From Astropecten irregularis (lineage: Eukaryota > Echinodermata > Asteroidea > Paxillosida > Astropectinidae), in assembly GCA_963971285.1 (NCBI GenBank), contig OZ020255.1, positions 11,490,931-11,554,930 of the forward strand: a stretch of 64,000 bases of DNA, given 5' to 3'. The position numbers and the translations under genes were made by a program. Under the pieces are notes generated by a model. It did no database searches. It saw only the letters and a program-made list of their open reading frames with translations, and was not told the origin of the DNA. Below are positions 43,612 to 55,312 of this stretch, piece by piece (the stretch's first letter is position 1; the number at the start of each line of letters is the position of its first letter).

Positions 43612-43672
43612 TCGTCCTTCTTTTCTCAGCGCCGATATGAAACGGACGTGCCCTTCGTGGGCTCTTTCCTCT
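43612..43672 (-). repeat. Short dispersed repeat, copy 1
   Basis: ATGATCGTCCTTCTTTTCTC and TGAAACGGACGTGCCCTT match 63650-63712 in reverse complement at roughly 90 percent. The translated frame GHVRFI..LRKEG is shared, but both are short and I draw no coding conclusion. Confidence 0.6.
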
Positions 43673-44084
43673 GGGGTAGGTTGAATGCAGTAGACTGGTA
43701 ATTTTAACCAGTGCATAGATCTACAGCAGCCAAGCCCTTTATGCACTGGCCTGAAAAATGGGCAAACTTTTTTTCAAAATTTGCATTTTATGAATAAGTT
43801 TTGTATTGGCTAATAAGGATGATAAAATGAAATTTTTGGAGGATATATAATGCAGTTAGATGTTTTACTATGAATATTTACGAATGCACTTGCCAGGCTG
43901 CAATTTCTGAGAAAAATGATTTGAATGCCTTCTATCTATACTTTCATGTCAGACGTTAGAAGTGACTGATTTTGACTTATGTATTTACTTGACTTGAATC
44001 GGGTGGAGTCCCTGAATTGTGATGGCCTTCCATCATGTCCATAGGGTCATGCATTACTCAGTGTTGCCAGATGTGTTGCTTACA

Positions 44085-44457
44085 TTTAAAAAAAATTAAT
44101 TCATAACTTATTTTGTATTGGGAAATAAAAACAAATTGCTTAGCCAAAAAAAGGTTACCAGCCAACATTTCATGTGATGTTTATATTGCTTTTGACTGGT
44201 GCGCAGCTTATTTCTAAATTACGTAATAATGGCATAGCAATATTTATTCAGCTTAGCAGAATTTTCCGGCTAAGCGTGAAAATTATTGCTGAACACTATA
44301 ATTTTCCATTTACAAATAAAAATGAAATCAATACTAACTTTTATTATTTTCTGCCTATAAAATGCAATGATGATTTTTTGTTTTTGCTTATTAAACATGG
44401 AAATAACTGCTTAGCGATTGTTTTCAGCTTAGCACGAAAACAATTGCAGAGCGAATA
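44085..44457. repeat. Degenerate foldback-E-like sequence
   Basis: Repeated GCTTAGC words and a right end CAGCTTAGCACGAAAACAAT suggest an old copy. Boundaries are uncertain. Confidence 0.35.
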
Positions 44458-44531
44458 ATTGTCCTGCTTTAAGAGAGAAGCTTAATAGTGAAATGTGGGT
44501 ATGTGATGTGGAGGTTTGCTGATAACACCGG

Positions 44532-47500
44532 TCACCGTATCTCAATCTTGTTGGGGCTTGCTTCTAGAAAGTAGGTGAGCATTTCCCCTTTGCCCTTGAC
44601 GGTGACGTAGCCCCTCTCCACCAGGGTGTAGCCGACAGGCAGAAGGATGTTGGCCATCTCTTGCGTGACCTGCAACGGAAAGTCAATTAATTAATCTAGA
44701 AGGTTTAAACATCTGCGGAGCACCGGTTGGAAATACCTGATGCGGATACGACATCTTTTGACATCTTATACATAGACCACAATATGTACGTATGGTCAGT
44801 CCAGCACCTACCTGTATTTTATCGGGGACCCCCGTACTGTCCATCCGGCTGGAAACATTGACCGTGTTGCCCCAGATATCGTACTGGGGCTTGCGGGCAC
44901 CGATCACGCCCGAGACCACAGGCCCGACGTTCAGTCCTATTGGGAAAACACACACCAATAATACTCCATTTTAATACACAGAAACACTGGGTGATGTAGC
45001 CATCATCAGATGAGACAGGTTACCAACCAAACTCTGCTTGGTGCAACAAGTCTCCAACAGGTTCCCTCTTGAGCCAATTAAGCTCAGCAAACAATGGCTG
45101 AATACAAGTGAAAAGCAATAAATGATAATTGGGTTGGCAATCCTATTTGATCAAGGAACACTTTTCATGCTTAAGCAAATTTTGTGCTTAAGCAGCTCTA
45201 TGAAAATGGCCCAAGGTATTAAACATTTGATGCAGTTACTTACCCACTCTCATCTTAAAGCTGTTGAAGGAGTGTTCATTGACATATCGGAGTGAGGCTA
45301 GCAGGTGGAAGGCCAGGTCGGCCAAGGCAATAACGTGGGTGTTTCCCTCTCGATCAAACGTCTCCTCCGTCAGCCCTGAGGCTGCCATGTAGGTGCTACC
45401 GATGGTCTTGATCTTCTCAATCTGAGAGAATTTGTCAGCCCCGATGACCTGGTGCAAAGACAAGAAAAACAACAGGAATGAGTGACCAGTTTAAAGAGAT
45501 ACTATGGGCGTTTACGAAACAGCTAGAGGCTCAGGCTCAGACTCCAGCTCTGACATCCTATGCTGAAAATATAGGTTGTGGTTTTGCATTGAAGCTGAAG
45601 CTCTGTTTTCCTTTTCAAACCAGAGAATCTACTTCCTCTATTTTGATACCTGTTATTGTAGAATGGGTTCATGAAAATGGATCCGGAGCCTGAGATGGAG
45701 CCTGAGCCTCCGTTTCGTAAACGCCCTACAATATATATGCCAGCTTTCAAACAGTAAAGACAAGTACAGAAATGCTCATGAAGGCAGCCATACCTGGGGG
45801 CCATCAATCACTGAGCTTTCCTTCCATATGGCTGCGTTCGAGCGAGCTACTCGTGTTAACACGAGTATACTCCTGAGTGCTGGAACGGCCAGAGTACGAC
45901 ACTCGGGTCAGCGAGAGTATACTCTCCAGATATGGGGAGTATACTCCTGCACCGGAGAGTATTGCGCGCGCATCACACTCGTGTTATCGGGAGTAACCGC
46001 TCGAACGCAGCCTATGTGTCTATACAATGGCCCCCAGGTATGGCAGCTTCCACAGATTTGCCTGTATGTAGGTGGTACTTTTTATATTAGACCCTTGAAC
46101 CCAGATAGTATCTGGTACACAGGCTTCTTTCATTGCATATAAACACCCCAGTTTGAATTTCCTAGACTAAAGACTCTGTTGCTATATCACGTCATTCAGG
46201 GCAAGCTTTTGCTTAGTTAAATAACAGCAGCCGATATCATGAAACGTTGTGTAACTTACGCAACGTACAAATGTTTCAACCAAAGGCAGGAAATGTTGCA
46301 TAAGTTACGCAACAAAATGTTGCATAAGTTATGCAACATTTGAAGTTTCGTGAAATCAGCTGCAGATGTCTTTCACAATGTTTACAATGGATGGCACGAA
46401 GGAACCAGTCCATTCCAGAGATGGGTATTGCTATGCAAAAGCTTGCCCCAAATCATGTAATATAGCAACAATCTTTAGACTGGGAAATTCATACTGGGGT
46501 GTTTATATTCAATGAAAGAAGCCTGTGTACCAGATACTATTCAGAATAACTCGCAAATGGCTTAATGCTACAGATTGCTTGAATAACTCCAGCATATAAG
46601 ATTCTTTGACTGACCTCATCAAAATCGTGGAGAATCTCGTTCAAGAGTCTCAGGCACTCCACGCCCTCATTGTTGGCTTCCAGCTCCACGTAGAAGTCTG
46701 AGAAGTTGGTGATGCTGGCGAACATGACGGCCACAAAGTCGTTGGCCCGGTAGTAGAGGTCCATGTCCTTGGTGGCATTCTTGAGGAAGTGCTCGGCCAC
46801 AAAGGAGGGCAGGATGTTATTGAGCAGACGCTTGTTGTAGGCCTGCAGATCCTTCATTTCATCCTTCTCCTCGGTTGCCTAGGAAACCAAGATGGCAGCA
46901 GATGTGATCAATGGATGGAGTATCATGGCTGGCTTCTCTGATGCTTTAATTTCAAGATCTTTACGTATTACGGTAAAGATTTGAAGCTTTGCATGATGGA
47001 GGTAACGTATAAAGACGATTTGCAGAGACGCCATGGAACTCTTTTCTAGAAGTGTGATTCTGAAAAGAACCAATGAGAATTATCTCAACATTCCGGCCAG
47101 TATACTCAGAGTGTGAGTGTGGACGGCCAGATAATATTCCGGCCAGAACGTTGAGATAAATCTCACCGGTTCTTGTCAGAACCACACTTCAAGAAAAGAT
47201 TTCCATAATGTCTCTGCAAACTTTCTTTATTCAAGATCTTTGTTGAGATAACTATGAAGGATAATTTTGGAAAAAAAGCAATCAATTTCGGTAAAGAACA
47301 CCAAGTAAGCGCCAATCCGTGGCAGGACTGGCAGTTTTTTAAACACTTTATACCTGAAGTTTCCAAAGGAAGTCAAGTCTGGCCGTGGACTCTACCTGCA
47401 GTCCATGCATCCACAGGGCAAAGATGTAGACCAGGATGAGAACCGGACCGGTAATCTTCAGGGAAATGACATTTATTTGCAAACTGACAGAAAATGAAAA

Positions 47501-50500
47501 ACAAAACAAAATACTTCAATTATGCTTCTGAATGCACCAATTACACATTATAATCTAGTCCACAAATTGTCAGCATTTGTATTTTTGCACTTAGGCCCCA
47601 ACCCTAAGCCTTAAGGTGTTATTAACCGAAGAAAACCTCAATAATTATTCTTTTTTGGAACAATTTTTCAAAACTGAAGACAAAATAACTGGGCTGATTA
47701 AATGTGGTACCCACTATAAATTAACCTACTCTAACCAGCTAGGGTTGTGGTCCATTTAGGTTAGATGCCTAAATGTCATGGGTTCGAGCCTCACCCGAGC
47801 CAACAAATTAATTTTTGGCTTTAAAGGTACTCCAATTAACTGAGTATACAGGACAATTAATGCATGTTGATACAGGACTATTTCCTACAAGTAATATCCC
47901 ACGGAATCCTGGAAAGCAGAAGCCTGAGTTTGGCCATTGCCGAACGACACATCGTTTCGAAACGGAAGCTCAGGCTTAAGCTCAGGCTTTGGCTCCATTT
48001 TGTGAATCCATTCTGAAATAACGGGCATCAAAATAGATGCATTTGGCTGTGGTTCGGAAGTAGATTCTCTGGTTTGAAAAGGAAAACAGAGTTTCAGCTT
48101 CAATGAAAAACCGCAAACAAAATTTTCAGCATATGGATGACAGGACCGGAGCCTGAGAAACAACAATTTTGTAAACCCCCTAAACTGTACAGATCTTGTC
48201 TTGATTGAGAGAAACAGCGCCCTCGTAGAGCGTGGTGAGACAATGTACTCACTCGACATGGGCCTCGTGCAGGAGGTCGCTGTTGTTGAAGAGGTTGACC
48301 TCCATGGTCTCGATGCAGGCCGTGAAGACGGCACCAATGAGAAAGAGCAGACAGAACTTGGTCATGCTACCCAGCTGCTGGAACACGGCGCAGCCGATCA
48401 TCACCAGCATGACGCAGAAGGTGAAGTACTGGAGACAGGAAGAGAAGAAAGTGACGGTAAACAGAAGGGCCAATGAGAAGAAAGCAACTGGCACCAATAG
48501 GGCTCCGCGCTCGTGACGTCACATTTAGAAGTTCCCAACATCCGGGTAACTATAGCCGTCGATAACAAAGGACGCATTCTATAAATAGCTCGAGCAAGGA
48601 GCCCTATTTCACGGCCCTGCTTTATAGCACAAATATTGCTAACCATGAAATTTCTGTCTGAATAAAAACAGTACAAGTAACAAACTGCTGCAAACTGCTC
48701 ACCAGCCAAAAATTGACCTGAAATGAAAATGCTTGGATTTAGGAGGACCTGACGCTGACCATGAACATCAAATGGAATGTTTGAATGGTGGTTTGTTTTA
48801 TTGTGCAAGACATTTTGTGCTAAGCAATATTTAGGTGCTTAACACCTCCATGAAAATAATTGGCCCCAGGTATCAAAGAACACAATCAACCAATGCCATG
48901 AAGAATTCAACATGAAGGTAGAGTAACAAGTGTCTTGCCAACCAAGTTGTAGGCACAATGTTCAAAAAGTGTCAGGATCATTGGCCAGTTTTGAAATTGA
49001 TATCTTGACAACGCACAAGCGCAAGTACGCAACTTGTCACAATCGTCCCACACACAAAATATTGCACACTCTGCAACCACCGAAAGCACCTTTCTCCGTA
49101 GGACTTTGGTTTTGGAAAAGGCCACAAATGTACATTTCCTCTCAGCTAGGGCATCGAGAGTCAGACGTACAATAAAAATATAAACACCGCTTGACCATGG
49201 TTAAGAATAAAACTCGAATTTGTAAAACAATTGCCTTGTACATACGAAACAAAAGTAAATTCAAGGAAAAGTGTGTAGCAAAGAATACAAAATTTGTGAA
49301 CATTTTGTTGGACAAAATGGCGGCAATTTGTCAGACCATAAATAATGCGTTGTGATTGGTAAATTTGTCAAAGGGCATGGCCTACTGGATCGGTGTATTG
49401 TTCGTACCTGTGGGAAGTGGCAGGCCGGTAGATCTCCCTGACAGGTGGTATTCAAGTTGTACTCCTCGCCCAGCTTCAGTCCGCTCCAGTCCACCTCTAG
49501 CTTGCCGACGTCATCCGCGCTGACGTTCCACTGTTCGGCTAGGCAACCCCGTAGGTCCGTGGTGTCATAGGCAAACTGAAAATGCCCCAAAAGAAGGAAA
49601 CAAAGTCAGAATGAGATCACAATTGGAGGGGAGAAACCAAAATAAATTGACAGAATGAGGGTAAACCCAAGACCTCTGAAATGCTGGAAAAAATGTATTT
49701 TGCTTGTTGAGAAGAAGCGTAATAAATTAGATATGGCCTGAACCCAATATAAGAGTCCAGTAGAGTCTAGTGGCCTTTCTCAAAGCTCGGCTCCGGCTAC
49801 GTCTCTGTTTTCATACGCTGAAAATATAGACCTGGTTTGTCATTGAAGCTGAAGCTCTGTTGTCCTTTTCAAACCAGAGAATCTACTTAATAACTGCAGC
49901 CAAAAGCCTTTATTTTGATAGCTATAATTTTGAAATGGAGGCGGAGCCTGAGCCGGAGCAGGAGCCGAGCTTTGAGAAAGGCCCCAGATGTTACATAAAA
50001 ACAGCTGTAGTGTTGCAGACATAGTGGTTGGATGATGCCGTGCCATCAACTCCCAACAGGAAAACTCACCATGGAGCAGAAGGATGATACGAAGATGATG
50101 ATGAGCGTTGCCACAGCGATGGCCGAACTCAGGCTTCTGCTTTCCAGGATTCCGTGGGATATTCTGGCAAACTGGTTGGGTATGCACTGCAGGTGAATCC
50201 GAGGGAGAAAAAAACAATATGAAAGATAAATGCATAACTGCCAAACATCAACAACAATAACAACAAATGCCAACTCCAACAAAAAAGGAGAACTGAGTGC
50301 CGAAGTCTCCATACCTGTTGATCTGTTTCATCAAGAAAATGCTTAAATGCTTAACATCATTATAATATACATGTATAATAATTTGGGAGGCTAATCATCC
50401 TTACTCGCAGCTGGGGTGCTGAATAAAAGGACGTGACTTCAACATGACATTAAACACAATGGGAAGCAGCTGCAGCACATTTCATAAAAACGTGTGCGGA

Positions 50501-53500
50501 TTCAAGCCGCAGCTGCATAATTCGGACATCGACGGCCAAACAGTAAACAACCTCATGACTTTTAACATGAACTGCACTTGGAGGCACGACCACACACGCA
50601 CAGGACAAAAGGGTTGAAAGGTTCAGCAAAATTATAGGAATGAAGGCTTTTTATTTTCCCTGTTTTTGGGCAAAATTGCTTATCGCTACGGGATTTACAG
50701 ATTGATTTTTTGCCTCAACTTCTCCCGAAATAACTCTAATTGATTGTCAAGGCATTCCCAAAAGGATTCATCTTGCTCTCTGCTTCCACCCATTAGAGCT
50801 TTTAAATTCTATTTAACTGGCTTCTCGCAACAAGCCTCAACATTTCTCTTTTTTCCTTCTTTCTATTTTAAAACACAAATTTAAAGGTAGTATCATACTT
50901 TGGTGACGATGATAGAACAGCTGCGGTCTGTTTATAATTTGATTTGTCATGGAATAAAAACAAACCTATGACATTTCAGCTCAAATAATTGGAAACAGTA
51001 GAAAACAGCAAAAAACAGTTCCAATTGTTACGCCAAAGTGTAATGTAATTTCATTTGTGAGGTTTTGATCGCAGAGATCAAAACTTTTTTTGTTTTACTC
51101 ATTTCTGGAAAAATACAGCATTTCAGGCAGAACAATTTTAATGGTATGTTTCTACCATCACCGCCTTTATTCCCTGTAAGTTATATGAAAATCTGCGAAC
51201 ATTTCTGTTTTGGTTTCCTACAAAAGTATGACAATACCTTTAATGCCGCAGAAAAAAACAAAAAAGATTGAAATGAAGAGTCTTCCTGGGATATACAAAG
51301 ATGGTAAACAGCCCAAACAAAAAAAGAGAGACGTCTGAGAGACGAGAGTAATTTTGATTCTTCCCTAAAGGTGTCTTGAGACGGACAGAAGTCCATCATG
51401 TACCCTCATGGGTATTAAAGACATTGATTGCAGCTAATTCTGCTATGAAGGACACTCTCTTAAATAAAAAAGGGGAGGGATAAAAGCAGGAACATTTTTA
51501 GCCTTTTACCCAAGGCGATACTCTTTAACAGGCTTCCTGTGTGAGCTGAAGCCAGAAGACACTAGCGGCCATCTTTTTTGGCAAGCAGCCCATCGACTCC
51601 AAGACAAGATCAAACAACATCGACGATTCACAACACTGTCCAAGATTTGACTACATTGAGTCAATAACAAGACTTTGTTTTGATATTTTTAATTAACTAA
51701 TATACTTCATCAAATAACCACAAGGGAAACTGATCAATTTGTTCAAGTCATTGAAAAGTGAAAAATTTCCTGGAGCCAGATTCAATGACCCCCAGTATAG
51801 TATTCTAGGACTTGCTGGATCGAATGGTTATCGGGACTTACCCCGATAATCGGACCAGGGCCCGATTTCATGGAATCTCTTACCGTTAGCAAAAATTCTT
51901 TGCTTACGGAGCAGACTTTTTTTGGTTACGATTAGCGTATTTCACGGAAGAGTTTCCTTTTTGGTAACGGTAAGCAAGGAATTTGTGCAGAATGCATATG
52001 ACAGCCCGTTAGCAGAAAATGATCACGGTTACCCTAGAAATTCTTCGCTATTCTGAAAAGACTTGCTTAAGGATTCGATGAAATAGATTTCACGCGTAGC
52101 AGTGCCCGTAAGCACAAAAATAGGCCGTAACGGATTCCATGAAATTGGGCACTAGTCTGAATGCGATGTTAGTCCCCCATTTTGTATAAATGAAAAACAA
52201 ATGGAAGAAGGAATACTTACAAAACACTTTTCTGCAAGAACTATGAAGAGAGTGAAGGCCAGTACAACGATAATACTGACAAACACTGCCATCATGATAA
52301 GGGTCCTGCAAAGAAGGAAAAATTAAAAACAAAAATCATTTCAAATCTGACAAAGAAGCCACTTAAGGAACAATGCAATGACATTTTAACTTCAAAAACC
52401 GTTTTTAGGATAGGAACCTTTTCAGGCACTAACTATTTGTTGTTAGCTTTAAAGGTAGTATCATACTTTGGTTTTTGTCAAAGAAGTACAGATTCATGGG
52501 CAAAAATATCAAGAAAGATACAGTCACAGTCATCTGTGAAAATTTCAGTCCCATACGGTGCTCGCTTACTAATTTCTGGATAAATACACTATTTCAGGCG
52601 GAAAAACTTTAACTGAAGGTTTCTACCAGCACCATCTTCATACCCTGAAAGTTATACGTTTATCTGTGAATATTTCTCTTTTGGTTTCTTACCAAAGTAT
52701 GATACTACCTTTAACGAAATTGAATAGCAAATGCAGGTAACAAACTAAAACGTGCACAGCTTGAGACTGGTTCATAATAATACACATGCTATCAAACTTG
52801 TGTGCATCAAAACGATTCACGTAGACTGAAAGATTTGAGGCTTTGCATGGTGACAATTGGTATGTGGATTGGCTAGCGGAAACACCATGTAAGAATCATT
52901 CGTACTTTCGCACTTCTTATTTCTTTATATTGAGCACCAATCATATTTTCAGCACACGGATTACAGAGACGAAGCCTGAGCCTGAGCCTGAGCATTCGCT
53001 TTGTAACCCCTTTAGAAGTCATTTCCCAGGGGAAGGGGGACTTTGTCAAACAAACGCTTGTCACCTTATCCGCTGTTTTTATACCCGAGGCTACTGCTGA
53101 TCCGACATATCAAAAATATTGCCCTGGTAATCTGCTAATAAGCTTGATTGCTTTGGTGTTGGGGGGGTGGGGAGAGGTGGGGGGATGGGAAAGAGGAGGG
53201 GTGAGGGGGTGGGGTCAATACGGGAGGCAGGAGGGTGATCATTTTGCAGAGACTTAGGAATAACGCTCAGGATCATGGATTCTACTGATCCGGATCCCAT
53301 TTTAGCGTACCCTGCATATGATGTGGATTCACAAATCTGGGATCCCATGCGTAATACACAAACAGGTCCTAAAACAATGAAGGATCAGTGATTAGAAAGA
53401 TATGCTGCACGGTGAGGTAATTCTTCTGTTTTGCATTTACTCACTTTGGGAAAATAAAGAGCTGGACCGCACAGATGGAGAGCAGGACCAGGAACGAGAA

Positions 53501-54274
53501 CACCAGGTAGGAGCTGAACATGTGATCCCTCACTTTGGAGTACTGCGGAAACACAGAAAAGACTCATTCTGTTAAAGTCTTCATACACTGTATTATGTGC
53601 TATGGAGTAGGGTTGTGCTACTTTGGTACAAGTAATGAAGACATCAAAATGGGGCATAAGAAGTCGAGGGGAGGATGAAACTATTGAAATGCAGACTCCA
53701 TTGAGTTCATAGTGGCAATTCTTTCAATAGCGCTCTGCGCTCAAGCTATTTATAGAATACGCCCTTTATATCGACAGCTATAGTTACCCAGATGTTCGGA
53801 CAAACAACGTTTTACGTGTAAGTTAATTGGGCAACGTGCGACTTGTTTGTCCGAACTTCTGAATGTGACGTCACAAGCGCAGAGCCCAATTATTATTCAA
53901 AGGTATCTGAGTTTAAATCGTGTGAAATGAAACTCATGCCACAACTGGATATTTGCAACGAATGACCCCAAGAGGTTGAGCACACTTCATCTTTACAATA
54001 ATATCAGATTCACTTCAAGGGAAGCATTTGCAAGAAGTACGAATTCAGCTTCAGATTGTTTTTCATTCAGGGTACATAAATGGAAAGCTATTTAAAATAG
54101 GAAAACAGCTTCGTTACCTTTTCCTCCAACTCCGGTTTGCGGAAGGTCAGCGTCAGACGCTTGACGTGCTCCGAGCGTAATCGGTCGATGCTGCGGGCGT
54201 CGATGGCGCGACCCAGAAACTCGTTCACCTCTTCGTCAGGGTCAGCCGGCCGTTTGATATCTTGCAAACCAAGT
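44532..54274 (-). CDS. Membrane adenylyl cyclase, type 5/6-like, C-terminal half (11 exons, 5' part outside window)
   Basis: Makes cAMP from ATP downstream of G-protein-coupled receptors at the plasma membrane. Eleven phase-consistent exons give 553 residues and a TGA at 44534-44532: 54118-54274, 53445-53542, 52221-52305, 50070-50186, 49408-49575, 48253-48428, 47354-47483, 46615-46878, 45244-45448, 44812-44936 and 44532-44669. They cover the end of the C1 region, the second six-helix membrane block and the C2 catalytic domain. The sequence [20 protein letters not shown] resembles type 5/6 enzymes most by eye. The exon at 47354-47483 must use the acceptor before 47483, because the closer one at 47455 breaks the frame. 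The first membrane block and C1a lie upstream of position 64000 or in undetected exons. Confidence 0.93.
45040..45214 (-). repeat. Foldback element E, right-half remnant
   Basis: GAATACAAGTGAAAAGCAATA through CAAATTTTGTGCTTAAGCAG to CTCTATGAAAATGGCCC. It ends 24 bp from a cyclase splice donor. Confidence 0.55.
45506..45728 (+). mobile_element. MITE-B copy 5
   Basis: GGGCGTTTACGAAACAGC to CGTTTCGTAAACGCCC. Hexamers read GAGGCTCAGGCTCAGACTCC on the left and CCTGAGATGGAGCCTGAGCC on the right. Cyclase intron. Confidence 0.85.
45830..46012. mobile_element. Foldback element C, copy 2
   Basis: 183 bp, same length as copy 1, with ends GGCTGCGTTCGAGCG and CGCTCGAACGCAGCC and the GAGTATACTC motifs. 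Confidence 0.88.
46095..46549. repeat. Large foldback with arms of about 115 bp
   Basis: The left arm (46095-46210: GATAGTATCTGGTACACAGG ... GGGCAAGCTTTTGC) is mirrored by the right arm (46430-46549) with few mismatches. The right arm ends 60 bp from a cyclase splice donor (46614). Confidence 0.82.
46227..46363. mobile_element. Foldback element J nested in a larger palindrome
   Basis: Ends GCAGCCGATATCATGAAACG and GTTTCGTGAAATCAGCTGC. Inside, ATGTTGCATAAGTTACGCAA repeats. It lies in the loop of the 46095-46549 inverted repeat. Confidence 0.78.
47018..47222. repeat. Palindromic element with CCGGCCAG motifs
   Basis: The left arm TTGCAGAGACGCCATGGAAC ... CTCAACATTCCGGCC is mirrored by GGCCAGAACGTTGAGATAAA ... 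AATGTCTCTGCAA. Related phrases occur at 22120-22270 and 34562-34580. Confidence 0.72.
47735..47812 (+). mobile_element. tRNA-like SINE fragment
   Basis: AACCAGCTAGGGTTGTGGTC and ATGGGTTCGAGCCTCACCCG give degenerate A and B boxes. Confidence 0.6.
47953..48180 (-). mobile_element. MITE-B copy 6
   Basis: Left CGTTTCGAAACGGAAGCTCA, then AGGCTTAAGCTCAGGCTT; right GGAGCCTGAGAAAC. The core is inverted. It ends about 65 bp from a cyclase splice donor (48252). Confidence 0.8.
48488..48606. mobile_element. Element T, shorter copy
   Basis: Starts GGCACCAATAGGGCTCCGCG, has TGACGTCACATTTAGAAG and GTAACTATAGCCGTCGATA, and ends CTCGAGCAAGGAGCCCTATT. Inverted relative to copy 1. Confidence 0.6.
48600..48868 (-). 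mobile_element. Foldback element E, diverged copy
   Basis: Ends GCCCTATTTCACGGCCCTGC and CTCCATGAAAATAATTGGCC, with the family core GACCATGAACATCAAATGGA. Confidence 0.7.
49772..49984 (+). mobile_element. MITE-B copy 7
   Basis: GGCCTTTCTCAAAGCTCGGC to GCTTTGAGAAAGGCC, with CCTGAGCCGGAGCAGGAGCC hexamers at the right. Confidence 0.83.
50881..51243 (-). mobile_element. MITE-A variant in a cyclase intron
   Basis: Starts TTAAAGGTAGTATCATACTT and ends GTATGACAATACCTTTAA. The left interior (GATAGAACAGCTGCGGTCTG) resembles the 22286-22797 relative, while the right half is the usual core. Confidence 0.75.
51858..52151. mobile_element. Foldback element F, copy 2
   Basis: Ends GGGCCCGATTTCATGGAATC and GGATTCCATGAAATTGGGC. 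Core: GTTAGCAAAAATTCTTTGCT and GAATTTGTGCAGAATGCATA. Confidence 0.82.
52449..52714 (-). mobile_element. MITE-A copy with internal deletion
   Basis: Both ends are intact (TTAAAGGTAGTATCATACTT; GTATGATACTACCTTTAA) with TTAA flanks, but about 100 bp of the core are missing. Confidence 0.88.
52834..52918 (-). repeat. Fragment of the hammerhead-associated repeat
   Basis: TTTGAGGCTTTGCATGGTGA, then GCGGAAACACCATGTAAGAA and CGTACTTTCGCACTTCTT. The ribozyme-like core itself is absent. Confidence 0.5.
52925..53015 (-). repeat. MITE-B remnant
   Basis: ATATTTTCAGCACACGG followed by GAAGCCTGAGCCTGAGCCTG and TTTGTAACCCC. One end only. Confidence 0.5.
53718..53892. mobile_element. Element T, copy 1
   Basis: Ends CTTTCAATAGCGCTCTGCGC and TGACGTCACAAGCGCAGAGC. 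Core GCTATAGTTACCCAGATGTTC. Confidence 0.68.
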
Positions 54275-54536
54275 CTAGAGAAGGGGCAAGAGAAAAAATA
54301 TAAAAATAATATAAATGATTGGATTTTTAAAACAAAAGGAAATGAAAGGGATTACACAAAAAAAGAAGAAAAACACTGAAAAAATTTCTGGAAATTCACA
54401 AAAACTCTATTTATGATTTCAAAAGTGAATTTTGCTCAGCATAATAATCTGCTAAGCAATTATTTTCTGCTTATAGCAGCTCTCTGAAGCTGGCACCAGG
54501 CACTGACCATCCCACAAACTCCAACCCCTCACCAGG

Positions 54537-54779
54537 ACCCTATTTCATAGCTCTGCTTACCATAAACTTAGAATCGACGCTTACCGAAGCAAACAATTCT
54601 GTGCTTACAAGATCTTTTTTCTTGGATTAGCAAGGAGATTTTCAGTTGTAAGCGTGCAAAGTTTGCATAAATAAGGATCTGTAGGCAAGTGTATAGAAAA
54701 TCAGAGCTAGCCCTGTAAGCAGAGAATGAGGGTCATAAGCAGATAATCCTGTGGTAAGTATAGCCATGAAATTGGGCCC
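54537..54779. mobile_element. Foldback element F, copy abutting element E
   Basis: Left end ACCCTATTTCATAGCTCTGC, right end AGCCATGAAATTGGGCCC. One base (A) separates it from the GGGGCC of the next element. Confidence 0.78.
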
Positions 54780-54780
54780 A

Positions 54781-55022
54781 GGGGCCAATTTCATAAAACT
54801 GTTAAGCACAACAATTTGCTTAGCACAAAAATATCTCGCCCAATAAAACAAACCACCATTGAAAAAATCCATTTGATATTCATGGTCAGCGAACAACAGC
54901 CAAAGAACAATCACAAGTGATACACAACACGTGAAAATTTAGTTGTTAATCCTGTTTTTATTAAGACAGAAATGTCATGCTTAGCAAATTTTCGTGCTAA
55001 GCAGCTCTATGAAATTGGGCCC
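54781..55022 (+). mobile_element. Foldback element E, copy abutting element F
   Basis: Ends GGGGCCAATTTCATAAAACT and AGCTCTATGAAATTGGGCCC. Its left end touches the right end of the F copy at 54537-54779. Confidence 0.86.
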
Positions 55023-55312
55023 AGGTCTAAAGAAGAAGACAGGATGTTATTCTTAACTATTCATGGTTTCAATGTTAAACCTTTCATGGTGTCAGTGATG
55101 AATTTGTGATCCACTCATGGTGTGACAGTAGTGCATGTTAAAGAACTGTATCATCTGCAACTTAACTTGAAAACTTTTTCAAGTGAGAAGTAAACTTCAA
55201 AAACTTGTTTTATTATGTATAAGTTAACTTCCCCAGAAAAACAGGAAAACTGCACAGCACTTCTGAGATGAAGTTGGTAGATCCGAAACTGATAGAAAAA
55301 TTGATAGCATTA

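Larger units (their letters stand above)
38871..44531. other. AT-rich intergenic space and likely cyclase 3'UTR
   Basis: I found no supported exon. Open frames around 39904-40291 on both strands look like chance. The stretch carries a MITE-B copy (42508-42729), a MITE-B remnant (about 40890), a small hairpin near 41475-41600, a degenerate foldback-E copy and a short repeat shared with 63640-63710. The cyclase 3'UTR presumably runs left from 44531 for an unknown distance. Confidence 0.55.
44532..46878 (-). other. Adenylyl cyclase C2 catalytic domain
   Basis: Four exons encode C2. Key residues of the family are visible: the adenine-contacting Lys in [15 protein letters not shown] and Asp in [11 protein letters not shown], and the transition-state Asn and Arg in [13 protein letters not shown]. 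The strand [20 protein letters not shown] has Asn where C1 has its metal-binding Asp, confirming C2 and not C1. The chain ends with [18 protein letters not shown] and a short polar tail. Nothing suggests inactivation. Confidence 0.93.
47354..54274 (-). other. Adenylyl cyclase: C1 tail and second transmembrane block
   Basis: The first exon (54118-54274) carries the C1b end ([20 protein letters not shown]). Hydrophobic helices follow: [60 protein letters not shown], then [40 protein letters not shown] and [20 protein letters not shown]. The extracellular loop between helices 3 and 4 (exon 49408-49575) has four cysteines and N-glycosylation sequons such as NVS and NTT, as usual for this loop. 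The block ends in [14 protein letters not shown], the highly conserved lead-in to C2. Confidence 0.9.

Noticed and set aside
43558-43746. Minus-strand frame with GHVRFISALRKEG, similar to a frame near 63650
   Set aside because: Similarity covers only about 60 bp and fits a shared DNA repeat; no longer coding context.
47450-47460. Acceptor at 47456 for the cyclase exon
   Set aside because: Leaves the preceding phase unmatched; the acceptor before 47483 restores the frame and adds LQINVISLK.
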